Part shown: in pieces, positions 8,294 to 19,600 of the stretch | Numbering within the stretch: position 1 is the first letter of the stretch | How the letters are laid out: each line of letters starts with the position of its first letter | From: Oceanobacter sp. 1_MG-2023 | Lineage (GTDB): Bacteria > Pseudomonadota > Gammaproteobacteria > Pseudomonadales > Oceanobacteraceae | NCBI RefSeq assembly: GCF_030689025.1 | Contig: NZ_JAUYWA010000020.1 | Coordinates: forward strand, 1-64,000 | Length of the DNA stretch: 64,000 nucleotides | Direction: 5' to 3' | Translations under genes and position numbers: made by a program | Notes under the pieces: model-generated | Database searches by the model: none | Told to the model about the DNA's origin: nothing | What the model saw: only the letters and a program-made list of their open reading frames with translations

Positions 8294-8992
8294 TTATTCA
8301 AGTTCAAACCGGACATCAACACTGGCGCTGATGGTTTGTTTCTGTACCAGCATTGGAGCGCTTTGTTTGCTGCTGACAGACATTTCGCGCATGGCATAAA
8401 CGGGCTGATTGATACGTGAGCCGCTTTCGCTGATAGCCAGTACATCCCCCAGCTCACTATTCAGCGTAGTGGCCATCAAGTGAGCTTTGTCTTTGGCTTT
8501 TAACAAGGCGTTTTGTAATGCCTGGTTTTCCAGAGCATCACGATTGTCAAAACGGAACTGGCTCTGGCTGATTTGTACCAGCGGGTTCTGCATCAGTTGG
8601 TGGACCAGGTCACCGTAGTTGCCCAGATCACGCAGGGTAATTTCTATCCGGCGGGTGACCTGCTCGCCGGTATAGGTACGGCTTTTATCAATCCACTGGT
8701 ATTGGGGGTAGTTCGAGATTTGTTCCGCACGGACATGCTCTTCGGCGATATCCAGTTTGCGAGTTACCGCCATCAATTGATGAAAGCTGTCATCGACCTG
8801 CCGTTTCGCGGCGGCCAGAGTGGGCTGGATATCACTGATTGAGAGATTGAGCAGCAAATAATCCGGATTTGCCTGAATATCAGCACTGGCAGACACCTGG
8901 ACGTAGGCAGGTTCACCGGCCAGGGCGGGTTGGGATAACACAGCTGCCAGCGGCAAGCATAACATCAGGGCGGTGCGGGTAAGGCGTATCAT
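8294..8992 (-). CDS. periplasmic SIMPL (DUF541) domain protein
   Basis: A 232-residue exported protein. A signal peptide ends at PALAG (about 26), then the SIMPL/DUF541 domain begins with VQVSASADIQANPDYLLLNLSI and includes the typical KDKAHLMATTLN helix and the closing ISASVDVRFELE strand. E. coli YggE is the best-known relative and has been linked to oxidative-stress tolerance; the role here is unknown. It heads the small DUF1653-ybaK transcript. Confidence 0.85.
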   Translation of the reverse strand: MIRLTRTALMLCLPLAAVLSQPALAGEPAYVQVSASADIQANPDYLLLNLSISDIQPTLAAAKRQVDDSFHQLMAVTRKLDIAEEHVRAEQISNYPQYQWIDKSRTYTGEQVTRRIEITLRDLGNYGDLVHQLMQNPLVQISQSQFRFDNRDALENQALQNALLKAKDKAHLMATTLNSELGDVLAISESGSRINQPVYAMREMSVSSKQSAPMLVQKQTISASVDVRFELE

Positions 8993-9054
8993 AAGAGTTC
9001 CTTTTCGTTTGATGTTCGTCTGGAGATTTACTGTGTCTCTGACTCCGTAATGAG

Positions 9055-10032
9055 CTAGAAGTGCTGATAGCCGGACGTCGTCAATTGCACTGGTTGGTCC
9101 TGTAGTAACACGGTAACTGTCGGCTGCTGATCATTGATCTTCGACTGGCACTGGCCGATACGGGTCAAGGGAACGTCCAGCTGTTGTGACAGTGTCGCAA
9201 TACGTGTCTGTTGATCCGCCGGTGCCGTGAACAACAATTCGTAGTCATCACCACCGCTCAGGCAGTCGGGCCAGCCAGGATGACCGAGTGCAACAGCTGT
9301 TGGAATGTGTTCGCCGGTCAATGCCAGGTTAACGGCTGAGGCGGTAGCAATATGGTGGGCATCTTGTAACAGCCCATCAGAAATATCCAGTGCTGCTGTC
9401 GCGATGCCTAACAGCGACTGGCCCAGAGTTAACCGTGGCGCTGGGTAATAATAGGCGGCGGCCAAGCCGGTGTGGATGGCCGGATTGGCGAGTACCATGG
9501 GTAATGCCAATGCCGCTTGCCCAAGACAACCACTGACCCAGACATCGTCCCCTGGTTGGGCCCCACCACGAGTCAGCCCGCGGGGATATGAGAGTGCCGG
9601 TACCCAGCCTTGAACCAGCAGGCTGATCACCAGCGCTGGCCCGCGTGTGGTATCTCCACCGAGCAGGGTGATACCGCATGCAGTGGCCGCATCCCGTAAA
9701 CCACGGGCAAAATCATCAAGCCAGTCCGGTTGGTTGTCGGGCAGGGTAAGACCGAGTAAAAAACCTTGCGGGGAGGCCCCCATCGCCGCCAGATCACTGA
9801 CAGCACAGCGCAAGGCGCGCTGGGCAATCAAATGAGCAGGGGCATTGGCGGGGAAGTGAACATCGGCAACCTGGGTATCCAGGCTTTGCGCCAGATGCTG
9901 ATCGGCTGGCGGAGCAATGACGCTGGCATCGTCACCTATACCAAGCAGAGTGGCCGCATCTGTCGGATACCCCTGAGTAAAACAGCGCTGTATCAGTTCA
10001 AATTCAGAACTGCCGGGCTGTTGTCTGCTCAC
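9055..10032 (-). CDS. thiL: thiamine-monophosphate kinase
   Basis: Phosphorylates thiamine phosphate to thiamine diphosphate with ATP. The PurM/SelD-fold motif GIGDDASV is at 31-38, with a substrate Asp in [10 protein letters not shown] and GGDTTRGP near 120. The length of 325 residues is normal. The start overlaps the nusB stop by four bases (ATGA), the order seen in many gammaproteobacteria (nusB-thiL). Confidence 0.95.
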   Translation of the reverse strand: MSRQQPGSSEFELIQRCFTQGYPTDAATLLGIGDDASVIAPPADQHLAQSLDTQVADVHFPANAPAHLIAQRALRCAVSDLAAMGASPQGFLLGLTLPDNQPDWLDDFARGLRDAATACGITLLGGDTTRGPALVISLLVQGWVPALSYPRGLTRGGAQPGDDVWVSGCLGQAALALPMVLANPAIHTGLAAAYYYPAPRLTLGQSLLGIATAALDISDGLLQDAHHIATASAVNLALTGEHIPTAVALGHPGWPDCLSGGDDYELLFTAPADQQTRIATLSQQLDVPLTRIGQCQSKINDQQPTVTVLLQDQPVQLTTSGYQHF

Positions 10033-10520
10033 TGCTCCTGGTTGTCTCGCCGTTGGGCGCCACCACGGGCACCTCGGATTTCAACGCCCCGTTCGCGCTG
10101 GGCCAGCTTGTCGAGGACGCCATTGATGTACTTGTGGCCATCGGTAGCGCCAAAGACTTTGGCCAGCTCGACCGATTCATTGATAACGACCTTGTAGGGC
10201 ACATCCGGACGGCGGCACATTTCGAAAGCCCCAAGGCGCAGAATGGCCAGCTCAACTGGCGTCATCTCATCAAGGCGGCGATCCATCAGCGGCGCAATTT
10301 TCTCATCCAGGGCTGAGCGCTCACGGGGGACGCCGTGGAGTATGTCGTGGAAATACTCCAGGTCGACCTTGCTCATATCGTTATCGGCACGAAATTCCGA
10401 CTCGATCTGGGTCAGATTGGCCCCGGCGATTTGCCATTGGTACAGCGCCTGCAAAGCAAAAGCACGTGCTTTGCGGCGGGCAGCGGGACTGGGTTTATGG
10501 TTGCCAGAAGCACGTGACAT
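10029..10520 (-). CDS. nusB: transcription antitermination factor NusB
   Basis: RNA-binding partner of NusE (S10) that acts at boxA of rRNA operons. The all-helical fold is recognisable from [18 protein letters not shown] near the start and the C-terminal [18 protein letters not shown]. Length 163 residues. It sits five bases after ribH and overlaps thiL by four, within the riboflavin-nusB-thiL operon. Confidence 0.95.
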   Translation of the reverse strand: MSRASGNHKPSPAARRKARAFALQALYQWQIAGANLTQIESEFRADNDMSKVDLEYFHDILHGVPRERSALDEKIAPLMDRRLDEMTPVELAILRLGAFEMCRRPDVPYKVVINESVELAKVFGATDGHKYINGVLDKLAQRERGVEIRGARGGAQRRDNQEQ

Positions 10521-10525
10521 GCGGA

Positions 10526-11002
10526 TCAGGCCTCCAGGGCGGACAGCAGGGAAACCATTTCAAAGGCAGACATCGCAGCTTCTTCCCCTTTGTTACCTGC
10601 CTTGGTGCCTGAGCGTTCAATTGCTTGCTCAATACTATCGACGGTCAGGACACCGAAGGACACCGGTACACTGTATTCCAGTGAGACGCTGGACAGCCCT
10701 TTGGTGCATTCACCCGCGACGTATTCAAAGTGTGGGGTGCCACCACGAATCACGGCACCGAGTGCGATAATGGCATCGTAGCGTTCGGATGATGCGATGC
10801 GTTGCACAACCAGAGGAATCTCGAACGCACCGGGCGCACGAATAATGGTGATGTTTTCTTCATCAACGCCGTGACGCAACAGGCTGTCGACTGCGCCTTC
10901 GAGCAGGCTTTCAACAACAAAGGCATTCCAGCGGCCAACCACAATGGCGTATTTGCCGTCATTCGGGGTGAGGTTGCCTTCAATAGTTCTGATCTGTTTC
11001 AT
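10526..11002 (-). CDS. ribH: 6,7-dimethyl-8-ribityllumazine synthase
   Basis: Condenses dihydroxybutanone phosphate with the pyrimidine intermediate to make lumazine, forming a large capsid-like assembly. Key stretches are [16 protein letters not shown] (catalytic-region His) and GTKAGNKG. The open frame extends to 11071, but that would overlap ribBA by 41 bases and add a non-conserved leader. The Met at 11002 gives 158 residues, the family's usual N-terminus (MKQIRTIEG) and a 28-base spacer, so I chose it. Confidence 0.95.
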   Translation of the reverse strand: MKQIRTIEGNLTPNDGKYAIVVGRWNAFVVESLLEGAVDSLLRHGVDEENITIIRAPGAFEIPLVVQRIASSERYDAIIALGAVIRGGTPHFEYVAGECTKGLSSVSLEYSVPVSFGVLTVDSIEQAIERSGTKAGNKGEEAAMSAFEMVSLLSALEA

Positions 11003-11030
11003 GTGTATTTCCAGTTCGTAATCGGTGGTG

Positions 11031-12146
11031 TCAGGCGTCAAACGGCAAGTATTCAGTGATTTCGAGATCAAAACCCGAGATGCCGCTGTATTTCATTTCC
11101 GAGCTGAGCAGACGCATTTTTTGTACGCCTAGCTCACGCAAGATTTGGGAGCCGGTGCCGATGGTGAGAAAGGCACCAGAGCTATCGGTGTTGGGGCTGG
11201 GAATCGGCCGCGCGCGACCAAAAAAGTCGTCGAGGCTGTCTTCGATGGCATCGTGCTGACCGGCGGATAACAGCACGAGTACACCTTCGCCCTCTGCGGC
11301 AATGCGCTGTAGCGCATGGGATGATGACCAGCTGGCACCGGACTTGGGTTTTATGCCAAGGACATCGCGCAGGTAATTATTGGTCTGTACCCGGACAACA
11401 CAAGGGCTATCCGGCTGAATGTCGCCCAGTGTCAAGGCCAGGTGGGTCTCGTTCTGGATGGTATCGCGGAACGTGTGCAGCATAAAATCGCCATATTCGG
11501 TGGCAATCTTGTCTTTGCTGATCAGCTCAACGGTTTTTTCATTGGCCATGCGGTAATGGATCAGGTCGGCAATGGTACCGATCTTGAGGCCGTGCTTGGC
11601 GGCAAACACTTCCAGTTGTGGACGTCGGGCCATGGTGCCATCAGGGTTCAGAACCTCAACAATGGCGGCTGCCGGGGTCAGACCTGCCATACGGGCGAGG
11701 TCGCTCCCTGCTTCGGTATGACCGGCACGACTCAAAACACCGCCGGGGCGGGCGCGTAACGGAAAGATGTGACCTGGCTGGACAATGTCTTCTGGTTTAC
11801 CCATCGGGTTGACTGCCGCCAGGATAGTCGCGGCACGGTCGGCGGCAGAAATACCGGTGGTGACACCTTCTGCGGCTTCAATTGAGACGGTAAACGGGGT
11901 GTAAAACCTGGCGCCGTTGGCGGTTACCATGGCGGGTAAACCGAGGTAATCACAACGTTCTGCTGACAAGGGGAGACAGATCAGGCCACGCGCTTCGGTG
12001 GCCATGAAATTGATGATTTCTGGCGTTACTTTTTCTGCGGCAACAATAATATCGCCTTCGTTTTCACGGTCTTCGTCATCCATCAGAATGACCATTTTAC
12101 CGTCACGGATGTCGGCCAGAATTTCTTCGATGGTGTTCAGTGCCAT
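11031..12146 (-). CDS. ribBA: 3,4-dihydroxy-2-butanone 4-phosphate synthase with degenerate GTP cyclohydrolase II domain
   Basis: The N-terminal domain (about 1-200) is a full DHBP synthase, with [17 protein letters not shown] carrying the metal/substrate acids and [16 protein letters not shown]. The C-terminal domain (about 205-371) follows the GTP cyclohydrolase II fold but lacks its zinc site: where active enzymes have the HSECLTGD...LRCDCG cysteines, this one reads [15 protein letters not shown] and has none. It probably makes only DHBP; a separate RibA should exist elsewhere in the genome. Such RibB-GCHII-like fusions are known in gammaproteobacteria. There is no obvious FMN riboswitch in the 70 bases upstream. 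Confidence 0.92.
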   Translation of the reverse strand: MALNTIEEILADIRDGKMVILMDDEDRENEGDIIVAAEKVTPEIINFMATEARGLICLPLSAERCDYLGLPAMVTANGARFYTPFTVSIEAAEGVTTGISAADRAATILAAVNPMGKPEDIVQPGHIFPLRARPGGVLSRAGHTEAGSDLARMAGLTPAAAIVEVLNPDGTMARRPQLEVFAAKHGLKIGTIADLIHYRMANEKTVELISKDKIATEYGDFMLHTFRDTIQNETHLALTLGDIQPDSPCVVRVQTNNYLRDVLGIKPKSGASWSSSHALQRIAAEGEGVLVLLSAGQHDAIEDSLDDFFGRARPIPSPNTDSSGAFLTIGTGSQILRELGVQKMRLLSSEMKYSGISGFDLEITEYLPFDA

Positions 12147-12216
12147 AATAAGCCTGTTCAGAATAATCTGTGAGTATGTGTTGTATTACTGATTGTCTGG
12201 CGCTCGATGAATCGGT

Positions 12217-12870
12217 TTATTTCCAGAATCCATGCTGTGCCAGAAAAGCCGCATCCATCGGCGTTTTTTCTGTATTGTCTGGCGCTTTGACCAGTTGTTC
12301 CAGATAACGGGCAATCATATCAACTTCCAGGTGAACCTGCTGACCTGGCTGGCTGGAAATCAATGTTGTCTCTGCGGCGGTATGGGGCACAATATTCAGA
12401 GTAAACCCGGCATCACTGAGTGCATTCACTGTCAGACTGACACCATCGACAGTGATAGAGCCTTTGGCGGCAATATAACGAGCCAGTTCCGCAGGGGCTT
12501 CGACGGTCAAGCGAATCGAGCGGGCATCGGCCTGACGCTGACTGATACGGCCAACGCCATCCACATGCCCGCTGACCATATGGCCACCAAGGCGAGTGGT
12601 GGGCAGCAGGGCCTTTTCCAGATTGACTTGGGTGCCTGCTTGCCAGCTGCCGATACGGGTATGGGCCAGGGATTCTCGTGACACATCGGCAACAAAGCCG
12701 TCGCCGGGGAGTGCCACGACGGTCAGACACACACCATTGGTGGCGATGCTGTCACCGAGTTTGACATCGGCCAGATCCAGCGCCCCGGTGCGGATTGTCA
12801 GGCGCAAGTCACCGGATACGCTGGTAACACTTGCGACGGTGCCGATTGCTTCGATAATTCCTGTAAACAT
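12217..12870 (-). CDS. ribE: riboflavin synthase alpha subunit
   Basis: Dismutates two lumazine molecules into riboflavin. The 217-residue protein shows the two internally repeated lumazine-binding domains: MFTGIIEAIG at the N-terminus with GVCLTV, SGHVDGVG at the domain junction and the second-repeat GVSLTVN. It lies between ribD (37 bases) and ribBA (70 bases) in the minus-strand operon. Confidence 0.95.
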   Translation of the reverse strand: MFTGIIEAIGTVASVTSVSGDLRLTIRTGALDLADVKLGDSIATNGVCLTVVALPGDGFVADVSRESLAHTRIGSWQAGTQVNLEKALLPTTRLGGHMVSGHVDGVGRISQRQADARSIRLTVEAPAELARYIAAKGSITVDGVSLTVNALSDAGFTLNIVPHTAAETTLISSQPGQQVHLEVDMIARYLEQLVKAPDNTEKTPMDAAFLAQHGFWK

Positions 12871-12907
12871 GGCTTTCTCAATCTGTCTCTGTTGACGATG
12901 GGTCGGG

Positions 12908-14062
12908 TTATGGCCGAGCGGCTTCCGGCTGCAAGGTCAGGCGTAAATCCTGGCCAACCATACGAATATCCTGCCAGTGCCAGCGAATCTGCTGCTGCAT
13001 GCTATCCAGTGGCAATGCCAGCAACGGCCGGGCATTACTGCCCAGCAAGGTTGGGGCGCAATACAACACCAGTTCATTCACCAGTCCGGTTTCTACAAAC
13101 GCCGCCGCCAGCCGGGCACCACTTTCGACCAATATGTCATTGTGGCCCTGTTCGGCCAAAAACCGTAGTAGCGCTGGCAAATCAACCTTGCCTGTCTGTG
13201 TTGCCGGGCTTTGCCAGAGCGTCAGTTGCCCCAAGCTTGCTGCTCGCTGCACGGTGACCAGGGAGGTATTGGTAACCGCCAGGAGGATATCGCCAGGCTG
13301 GTCAAAAACAGCTTCGTTGCCGCTGAGCCGTTGTTGGCCGTCAATCACTACCCGTAAAGGCTGACGCCAGAGATGTTCCGGTTGTTTGATACCGGTTTCG
13401 GCTGGCCGTACGGTCATGGAAGGATTGTCGATCAGTACTGAGCTGGCACCGGTAATCACTGCGCAGCTGCGCGCTCGTAACCGCTGTACATCGCGGCGGG
13501 CCGCGGGGCCAGTGATCCATTGGCTTTCGCCACTGGCCATGGCGGTGCGGCCGTCGAGGCTTTGGGCCAGCTTGATTCTGACCCAGGGCAGGCCACTGCG
13601 CATACGCTGGATAAATCCGGCGTTGAGGGATTCAGCCTGATTTTGCAAGCAGGTTTCCGTCACCTCGATACCGGCATCACGCAGATATTGAAAGCCCCGG
13701 CCAGCCACTTGCGGATTAGGGTCGCGACAGGCACCAACAACCCGGGCAACACCGGCGTTGGCCAGAGCATGGGCGCAGGGTGGCGTGCGGCCAAAATGGC
13801 TGCAAGGTTCGAGGGTGACATAAGCGGTGGCCGCTTGAGCCTGATCGCCCGCCATGCGCAAGGCGTGGACTTCTGCGTGGGGGCCTCCGGCCTGCTGGTG
13901 CCAGCCTTCACCCACCAGCACATTATCCTTGACGATGACGCAGCCAACCCGGGGATTGGGGCTGGTGGAATAGAGTCCTTGCTCTGCCAGACGTAAAGCC
14001 CTGGCCATCCAGTACTCATCGCCATGGGCTTCTGGGTTATGGGTTGGCGTATATGTCTTCAT
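12908..14062 (-). CDS. ribD: bifunctional pyrimidine deaminase/reductase RibD
   Basis: Performs deamination and then NADPH reduction of the ribosylamino-pyrimidine in riboflavin synthesis. The zinc deaminase domain has HAE at 62-64 with [11 protein letters not shown] (Cys87, Cys96). The C-terminal reductase domain contains [13 protein letters not shown] and a [11 protein letters not shown] segment near 320. Length 384 residues. Its start overlaps the nrdR stop by four bases. Confidence 0.95.
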   Translation of the reverse strand: MKTYTPTHNPEAHGDEYWMARALRLAEQGLYSTSPNPRVGCVIVKDNVLVGEGWHQQAGGPHAEVHALRMAGDQAQAATAYVTLEPCSHFGRTPPCAHALANAGVARVVGACRDPNPQVAGRGFQYLRDAGIEVTETCLQNQAESLNAGFIQRMRSGLPWVRIKLAQSLDGRTAMASGESQWITGPAARRDVQRLRARSCAVITGASSVLIDNPSMTVRPAETGIKQPEHLWRQPLRVVIDGQQRLSGNEAVFDQPGDILLAVTNTSLVTVQRAASLGQLTLWQSPATQTGKVDLPALLRFLAEQGHNDILVESGARLAAAFVETGLVNELVLYCAPTLLGSNARPLLALPLDSMQQQIRWHWQDIRMVGQDLRLTLQPEAARP

Positions 14063-14544
14063 GGGTTGGTTTCCGTAATAACCGTGGCGCTGACGCTGGC
14101 AGACAGGCGTTCAATTTCGGCGCGGAATTCGTCGAGATCCTTGAAGCTGCGATACACCGAGGCAAAGCGAACATAGGCAACCTGATCCAGTTGATGTAAT
14201 TCAGCCATCACGTATTCGCCAATCTGGCGGCTGGATATTTCCCGGTCATTTTTGTTGCGGATGGTTTGCAGGATATGGTGGATAGCCGCGTCCATCGTGT
14301 CGACAGGAATCGGGCGTTTTTCCAATGCCCGTTGGATACCACTGCGGAGTTTGCTTTCGCGAAAGGTTTCCCGGACACCGTTCTGCTTGATCACAAGAGG
14401 GAAGGTCAGTTCGACGCATTCGAAGGTGGTAAAACGCTCACCACAGCCGGAGCATTCGCGACGGCGACGAACCTGGGCACCGTCAGCCATCAAGCGTGAG
14501 TCGACCACCTTGGTTTCCGGATGTGAGCAGAATGGACAATGCAT
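14059..14544 (-). CDS. nrdR: transcriptional repressor NrdR
   Basis: ATP/dATP-sensing repressor of ribonucleotide reductase genes. The zinc ribbon is complete (CPFC at 3-6 and the second CSGC pair near 31-34), followed by an ATP-cone domain from about 49 to 139. Length 161 residues. First gene of the nrdR-ribD-ribE-ribBA-ribH-nusB-thiL run, an order widespread in gammaproteobacteria. Confidence 0.95.
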   Translation of the reverse strand: MHCPFCSHPETKVVDSRLMADGAQVRRRRECSGCGERFTTFECVELTFPLVIKQNGVRETFRESKLRSGIQRALEKRPIPVDTMDAAIHHILQTIRNKNDREISSRQIGEYVMAELHQLDQVAYVRFASVYRSFKDLDEFRAEIERLSASVSATVITETNP

Positions 14545-14692
14545 AGGCGGAACTGACTAAAGAGCGATACGGCCATGGTGGCCAAAGCGCGCCAGTGTAC
14601 TCCTGCCGTGATTATCAGGCAATGATTTCACACATGGACTTACATGGACTTCGGCCAGGCCATCACCGGGTAAACCATGTTCCGGCACGTTT

Positions 14693-15064
14693 TCAGGCAC
14701 GTTCGCAGTCGGGATTGGCCAGGACAGTATGGGTCAGGCGCTGAATCAGTTCATTGAGAGGGGTTGGGGTTGGATCAAAGTGGTCGATGTTTCCCCAGCG
14801 CTGGAACGGGCTGATGGCAAACCCCTGGGTCACGTCATTAAAGTACAGGCAATGGCGGCCAAAGGTAGCCAGTACCCAGAAACCACAGCCTTCATCGGCC
14901 CAGGGGTGCTGTTGCCATATTTCGGCGGTTGGCAAACGCATCAGCTGCCAGAGCGTTTTGACCGGCGCCTCCATACTGGCTTCAGTGTGCTGGATCAAAT
15001 TGAGTAAGCGGGACTCGGAAATAGGAGACCATTGGGTGTGGGCATGCAGGTTCGACGTCGTCAT
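14693..15064 (-). CDS. hypothetical protein between glyA and nrdR
   Basis: A small protein of about 123 residues with no family I recognise. It has no signal peptide or membrane segment, is rich in Trp and His, and carries the stretch WADEGCGFWVLATFGRHCLYF in its middle. I prefer the ATG at 15064, which has AGGA eight bases upstream, to the ATG at 15073. It breaks the usual glyA-nrdR adjacency, with free space on both sides. A tandem 10-base repeat (14632-14651) lies just beyond its 3' end. Confidence 0.6.
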   Translation of the reverse strand: MTTSNLHAHTQWSPISESRLLNLIQHTEASMEAPVKTLWQLMRLPTAEIWQQHPWADEGCGFWVLATFGRHCLYFNDVTQGFAISPFQRWGNIDHFDPTPTPLNELIQRLTHTVLANPDCERA

Positions 15065-15273
15065 GAGAGGCATCCTGAGTATCGAAAGAGTACGGTCGGA
15101 ACTTCTTGCGCGAGCGCTGCGATTCTAGAACGTTGAGGTCTGGTTGCAATAAAAAATTGCCATATCCGATCAAAGTCTATGTGAATTCGCCAGGGTGGCT
15201 GGCCAGGGACAGGTCAGATGGCAAACAGACGGGAAAATATGGGGAGTGTGAAGGCGAGCTGTCGAGTCTGGAA

Positions 15274-15307
15274 ACACCGTCGCCACGATGTGCTGTGGCG
15301 ACGGTGT
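15274..15307 (-). terminator. glyA intrinsic terminator candidate
   Basis: A perfect 13-bp stem (15274-15286 with 15295-15307) with an 8-base loop starts 11 bases past the glyA stop. Only a short T stretch follows on the minus strand, so termination may be weak. Confidence 0.65.
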
Positions 15308-15317
15308 CCGGCAGGGC

Positions 15318-16580
15318 TTAGCGGTAAACCGGGAACTGATCACACAAGGCGATGACCTTGGCTTTCACTTCGGCTTCCACTTGCTCGGAAGTGCCGTTTT
15401 CCAGGCTGTCCAGTACGTCACAGATCCAGCCAGCCAGTTCTGTTGCTTGCGCTTCACCAAACCCACGGCTGGTGATCGCTGGGCTACCGATACGCAGACC
15501 AGAAGTCACGAAAGGTGAACGTGGATCGTTTGGTACGGAGTTTTTGTTCACCGTGATATTGGCGCGACCGAGGGCGGCGTCGGCATCTTTACCGGTGTAT
15601 TCCTTGCCAATCAGATCAACCAGGAACAGATGGTCGTCAGTACCGCCAGAGACGATATTGATGCCACGGGCAATAAAGGTAGCGGCCATGGCCTGGGCGT
15701 TTTTGACCACCTGGGCCTGATACGCCTTGTATTCATCCGACATGGCTTCCTTGAAACACACAGCCTTGGCGGCAATCACGTGCATCAGTGGGCCACCCTG
15801 GGATTCCGGGAAGACGGCAAAGTTGAGCTTTTTGTTCAGCTCTTCGTCTTCTTTTGCCAGAATCAGACCACCACGAGGGCCTCGCAGGGTTTTGTGGGTT
15901 GTGGTGGTGACGACATCGGCAATACCAACCGGTGTCGGGTAAACGCCTGCAGCAACCAAACCCGCCACGTGAGCCATATCGACAAACAGGTAAGCGCCCA
16001 CCGCATCGGCGATATCGCGGAAACGCTGCCAGTCAACCACTCGGGAATAGGCAGAGAAACCGGCAATAATCATTTTGGGCTGATGTTCTTTGGCCAGACG
16101 CTCGACTTCTGCGTAATCGATTTCGCCGGTTTCCGGGTTCAGACCGTACTGGATGGCATTGTAGATACGGCCAGAAAAAGAGACCGATGCACCGTGGGTC
16201 AAGTGACCACCGTGTGCCAGGCTCATACCCAGAACGGTATCGCCGGGTTTGACCAGTGCCATGAAAACCGCAGCATTGGCCTGGGAGCCAGAGTGTGGCT
16301 GAACGTTGGCATAAGGTGCGCCAAACAGTGCCTTGGCGCGGTCGATGGCCAGTTGTTCAATTACGTCAACGTGCTCACAGCCGCCGTAATAACGTTTGCC
16401 CGGATAACCTTCCGCGTATTTGTTGGTCAGCTGGGAGCCCTGGGCTTCCATCACCCGTGGGCTGGTGTAGTTTTCGGAAGCAATCAGCTCGATATGGTGT
16501 TCCTGACGCTGATCTTCAGCCTGCATGGCAGACCAGAGATCCGGGTCAAAGTCGGCAATGTTCATGTCGCGGCTAAACAT
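15318..16580 (-). CDS. glyA: serine hydroxymethyltransferase
   Basis: PLP enzyme that interconverts serine and glycine and supplies methylene-tetrahydrofolate. The PLP-binding lysine is Lys230 in [21 protein letters not shown] near the N-terminus and the PHSGSQAN loop are typical. Length 420 residues. The ATG at 16580 has GAGG eight bases upstream; a second Met at 16565 is possible. It ends before a strong hairpin and appears to be its own transcription unit. Confidence 0.97.
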   Translation of the reverse strand: MFSRDMNIADFDPDLWSAMQAEDQRQEHHIELIASENYTSPRVMEAQGSQLTNKYAEGYPGKRYYGGCEHVDVIEQLAIDRAKALFGAPYANVQPHSGSQANAAVFMALVKPGDTVLGMSLAHGGHLTHGASVSFSGRIYNAIQYGLNPETGEIDYAEVERLAKEHQPKMIIAGFSAYSRVVDWQRFRDIADAVGAYLFVDMAHVAGLVAAGVYPTPVGIADVVTTTTHKTLRGPRGGLILAKEDEELNKKLNFAVFPESQGGPLMHVIAAKAVCFKEAMSDEYKAYQAQVVKNAQAMAATFIARGINIVSGGTDDHLFLVDLIGKEYTGKDADAALGRANITVNKNSVPNDPRSPFVTSGLRIGSPAITSRGFGEAQATELAGWICDVLDSLENGTSEQVEAEVKAKVIALCDQFPVYR

Positions 16581-16695
16581 CAGGTGATCCTCGGTGTGTG
16601 GGCGGGTGCATCGGTCGTGGCTACGCCGGGCAATTTAAAAGGGCGAGCATTCTACCCTAAATTATGGCGTTCTGGCACGTGAGTGTTATTCACCA

Positions 16696-19600
16696 TCAGA
16701 CTGAATCTCGCTCAATTGCTTTGAGGCTGCATACCGGCTGGTCGGTCATACGGGCTTCGAGCTCGTCAGCGGTGACAGGAACCGATAGCAGATAGCCTTG
16801 AAGGGTTTCACAACGTGCTTCGATCAAAAATGCCAGTTGTTCGCAGTTCTCGATCCCTTCGGCAATCACCCCCAGCCCCAGATTATGGGCCATGGCAATA
16901 ATGGTGCGGGTAATCTGGGCATCATCACGGTTGGTGGGCAGGTTCTGGATAAAACTGCGGTCTACCTTGAGAATATCAACCGGAAACTGTTTCAGATAAT
17001 TGAGTGACGAATAGCCAGTCCCAAAATCATCAATCGAGATGCGTACGCCCAGCGCCCGTAATTCGTGCAACACCGACAGGGTGAAATCAATATCGTCGAT
17101 CAATGCGGATTCGGTCAGCTCCAGCTCCAGATGGTGTGGAGAAATACCGGATTTTTGCAGTGCCTGTTTGACCTCGTCGACAAAGCCGGGGTATTTGAAC
17201 TGACGTGCAGAGACGTTGACCGCAATCAGTTGAATCGACAGCCCCAGCTCAAGCCAGCCCGCCATTTTCAGACAGGCTTGCTCCAGCACCCAGCAGCCAA
17301 CTGGGCCAATCAGCCCGGTATCTTCCAGAATCGGTACAAACTCCTGTGGCAAAACCTCGCCGCGAACCGGGTGATGCCAGCGCAGCAGGGCTTCGACACC
17401 CACGGCGCGCAAGGTCCGGGAGTCGTACTGTGGCTGAAACAGCAAGTACAGTTCCTGTTTTTGCAGCACCTGGTGCAGATCATTTTCCAGCTCCATCCGT
17501 TCCACCGCCTGGCGGTTCATGGCGGCATTATAAAACTGCAGATTGTTACGGCCAGCGTCCTTGGCATGGTACATGGCCATATCGGCGTTTTTCAGCAGTT
17601 CGATAACACTGTCGCCATCGTTCGGGTAGGTGGCGATACCGATACTGGCACTGAGGAATAACTGGTGCTTGCCAATGTAATAGGGTTGGTTGAGTTCTTT
17701 GAGAATACGCTCTGCCACTCGTTGGGGAATGGTGACCACGTCGTGATTGGTATTATCAAAGGCCAGTCCGATGGTGAATTCGTCACCGCCCATCCGGCAC
17801 ACCATATCGCCACTTTTGACACATTGGCGCAGCCGCTCGGCGACCTCAATCAAGACCTTGTCTCCCGCCGGGTGGCCAAGGGAATCATTGATCGGCTTGA
17901 ATCGGTCAAGGTCAATAAACAGCAGTGACAGATGGCTGTTGTGATGGCTGGTCTTGTGCATCAGTGCTTCCAGCCGCTCGTGCATCTGGGCGCGATTGGC
18001 GAGGCCGGTGAGAGGGTCGTAGTAGGCGAGGTGATGGATACGCTCTTCGTTGGCTTTACGCTCGGTGATGTCCGACATAATGATGGTCAGACTCTGGATC
18101 TCGTGTTGTGGATCACGAATGATGCTGATGCCGGTCCAGGAAGTGCGCGTTTCGCCACTCATGCAGCGATATTTGAGTTCGCCCTGCCAGTAATTATCAA
18201 CCACCAGCGTTTCGATAATATCGTGCATATAGTGGTTGTTGCGATGCTCCGGAGCGACCAGGTGATCCGGGGTTTTACCGATAATTTCATGCGCCGGAAA
18301 GCCGGTAATCTGGGTAAAGGACCGGTTGACCTTGACTACCCGGAAGTTGTCATCGGCGACGATAATGGCTTCGTTGGTGTTTTCAAACACATCGGCGGCC
18401 AGCAGCAGTTCTTGCTCGTTACGGCGTTCTTCCGTGACGTCGCGACAAATCCCTGTGATGCCCTGTGTGCTGCCGTCCGGGTTGCGAATCATGCTGGCCT
18501 GTATATTCAACAGGCGGCGTTCGCCATCCCGGGTTGTCGCCTGAATATCCTTTTGTAACAGATTGTGGTGCAGGTCGGGGTTATTGGTTGCTGTTTGCAA
18601 GGCCTGGCGCAAATCGAGCTGTAATGAGCGGATATCGCGGAGGCTGAAAATCACGTCGATTCCCAGCTTCAGCAATTCGTCCGGTTGATACCCCAACAGC
18701 CGGTGTACGGAAGTACTGACGAAATTGAGCTTCATATGGCTGTCGGTGGCCCAGATGACGTCAGTCATGTTTTCCGCCACCATGCGATAGCGGGCTTCGC
18801 TTTCGATGGTTTGTTGCTGTTTGGCGCGGTCGTCGGTGACATCTCGGGCGGTGCCAATGTAGCTGTTTACATTACCGTTCTGATCGTACCGGAATGGCGT
18901 CAGCTCGAAGCGGATTAGCCGGGTGCTGCCATCGTGGTGGCGGCATTGTAAACAGATGATATGCGCCTTGCCCGGTGGCAGGGTTCTGAGGACAGTCAGC
19001 GCCTGATGGCAGCGTTGTTTTTCTTCGTCCGAGGCATACAGCAACCAGTCGCAACAACCATCGTTATCGGCCAGCGCCGGATACCCCAGTGTTTCCGAAC
19101 CGGAGCGGTTGCGGTAAATGATGGCAGGCTCCAGCTGATCGTCCAGATCGGCGACAAAAACGGTATCCGGCATGGCGGCCATGACCGCCGCCCAGAAGTT
19201 TTCCTGTTCCCTTGCCCGTTCCGCCGCTCGTTTTTCTTCGGTGACATCAATCAGGGAAACCATCAACTTGTGCTCGAAACCCGGACTGAAATGAATCGAC
19301 AGCTCCCGTTGCTGGCCATCAAAACGGGTAATCGCAACCTGGGTATGGGTAAACCGGGATTGTTCCTGGCGGCTTTGTTGAACGGCATCGAGAAAGGCGT
19401 GACGGTCGTCAGTAAACAGCTGGCGGAATTGCCGTTGCAGCTGGGAGCGGCTGCTGGCACCCGCCAGGGCAATGGCCGCTTGATTGACATTGATAATGCT
19501 CAGGCTGTCGAGACTGTTGTGAAACTCCGCGATATCCAGCAACCAATGCGCGACACCTGATTCCTCAAACAGTGACATATAACGCTGACGGCTGCGTTCC

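Noticed and set aside
12147..12216. FMN riboswitch before ribBA
   Set aside because: The 70-base spacer is too short and shows none of the conserved RFN-element segments.
15630..16682. 350-codon plus-strand frame opposite glyA
   Set aside because: It is an antisense shadow of the highly conserved glyA; no recognisable product and no ribosome binding site.
17932..18558. 208-codon plus-strand frame opposite the GGDEF-EAL gene
   Set aside because: Lies inside the clearly real PAS/GGDEF gene; a by-product of its codon bias.
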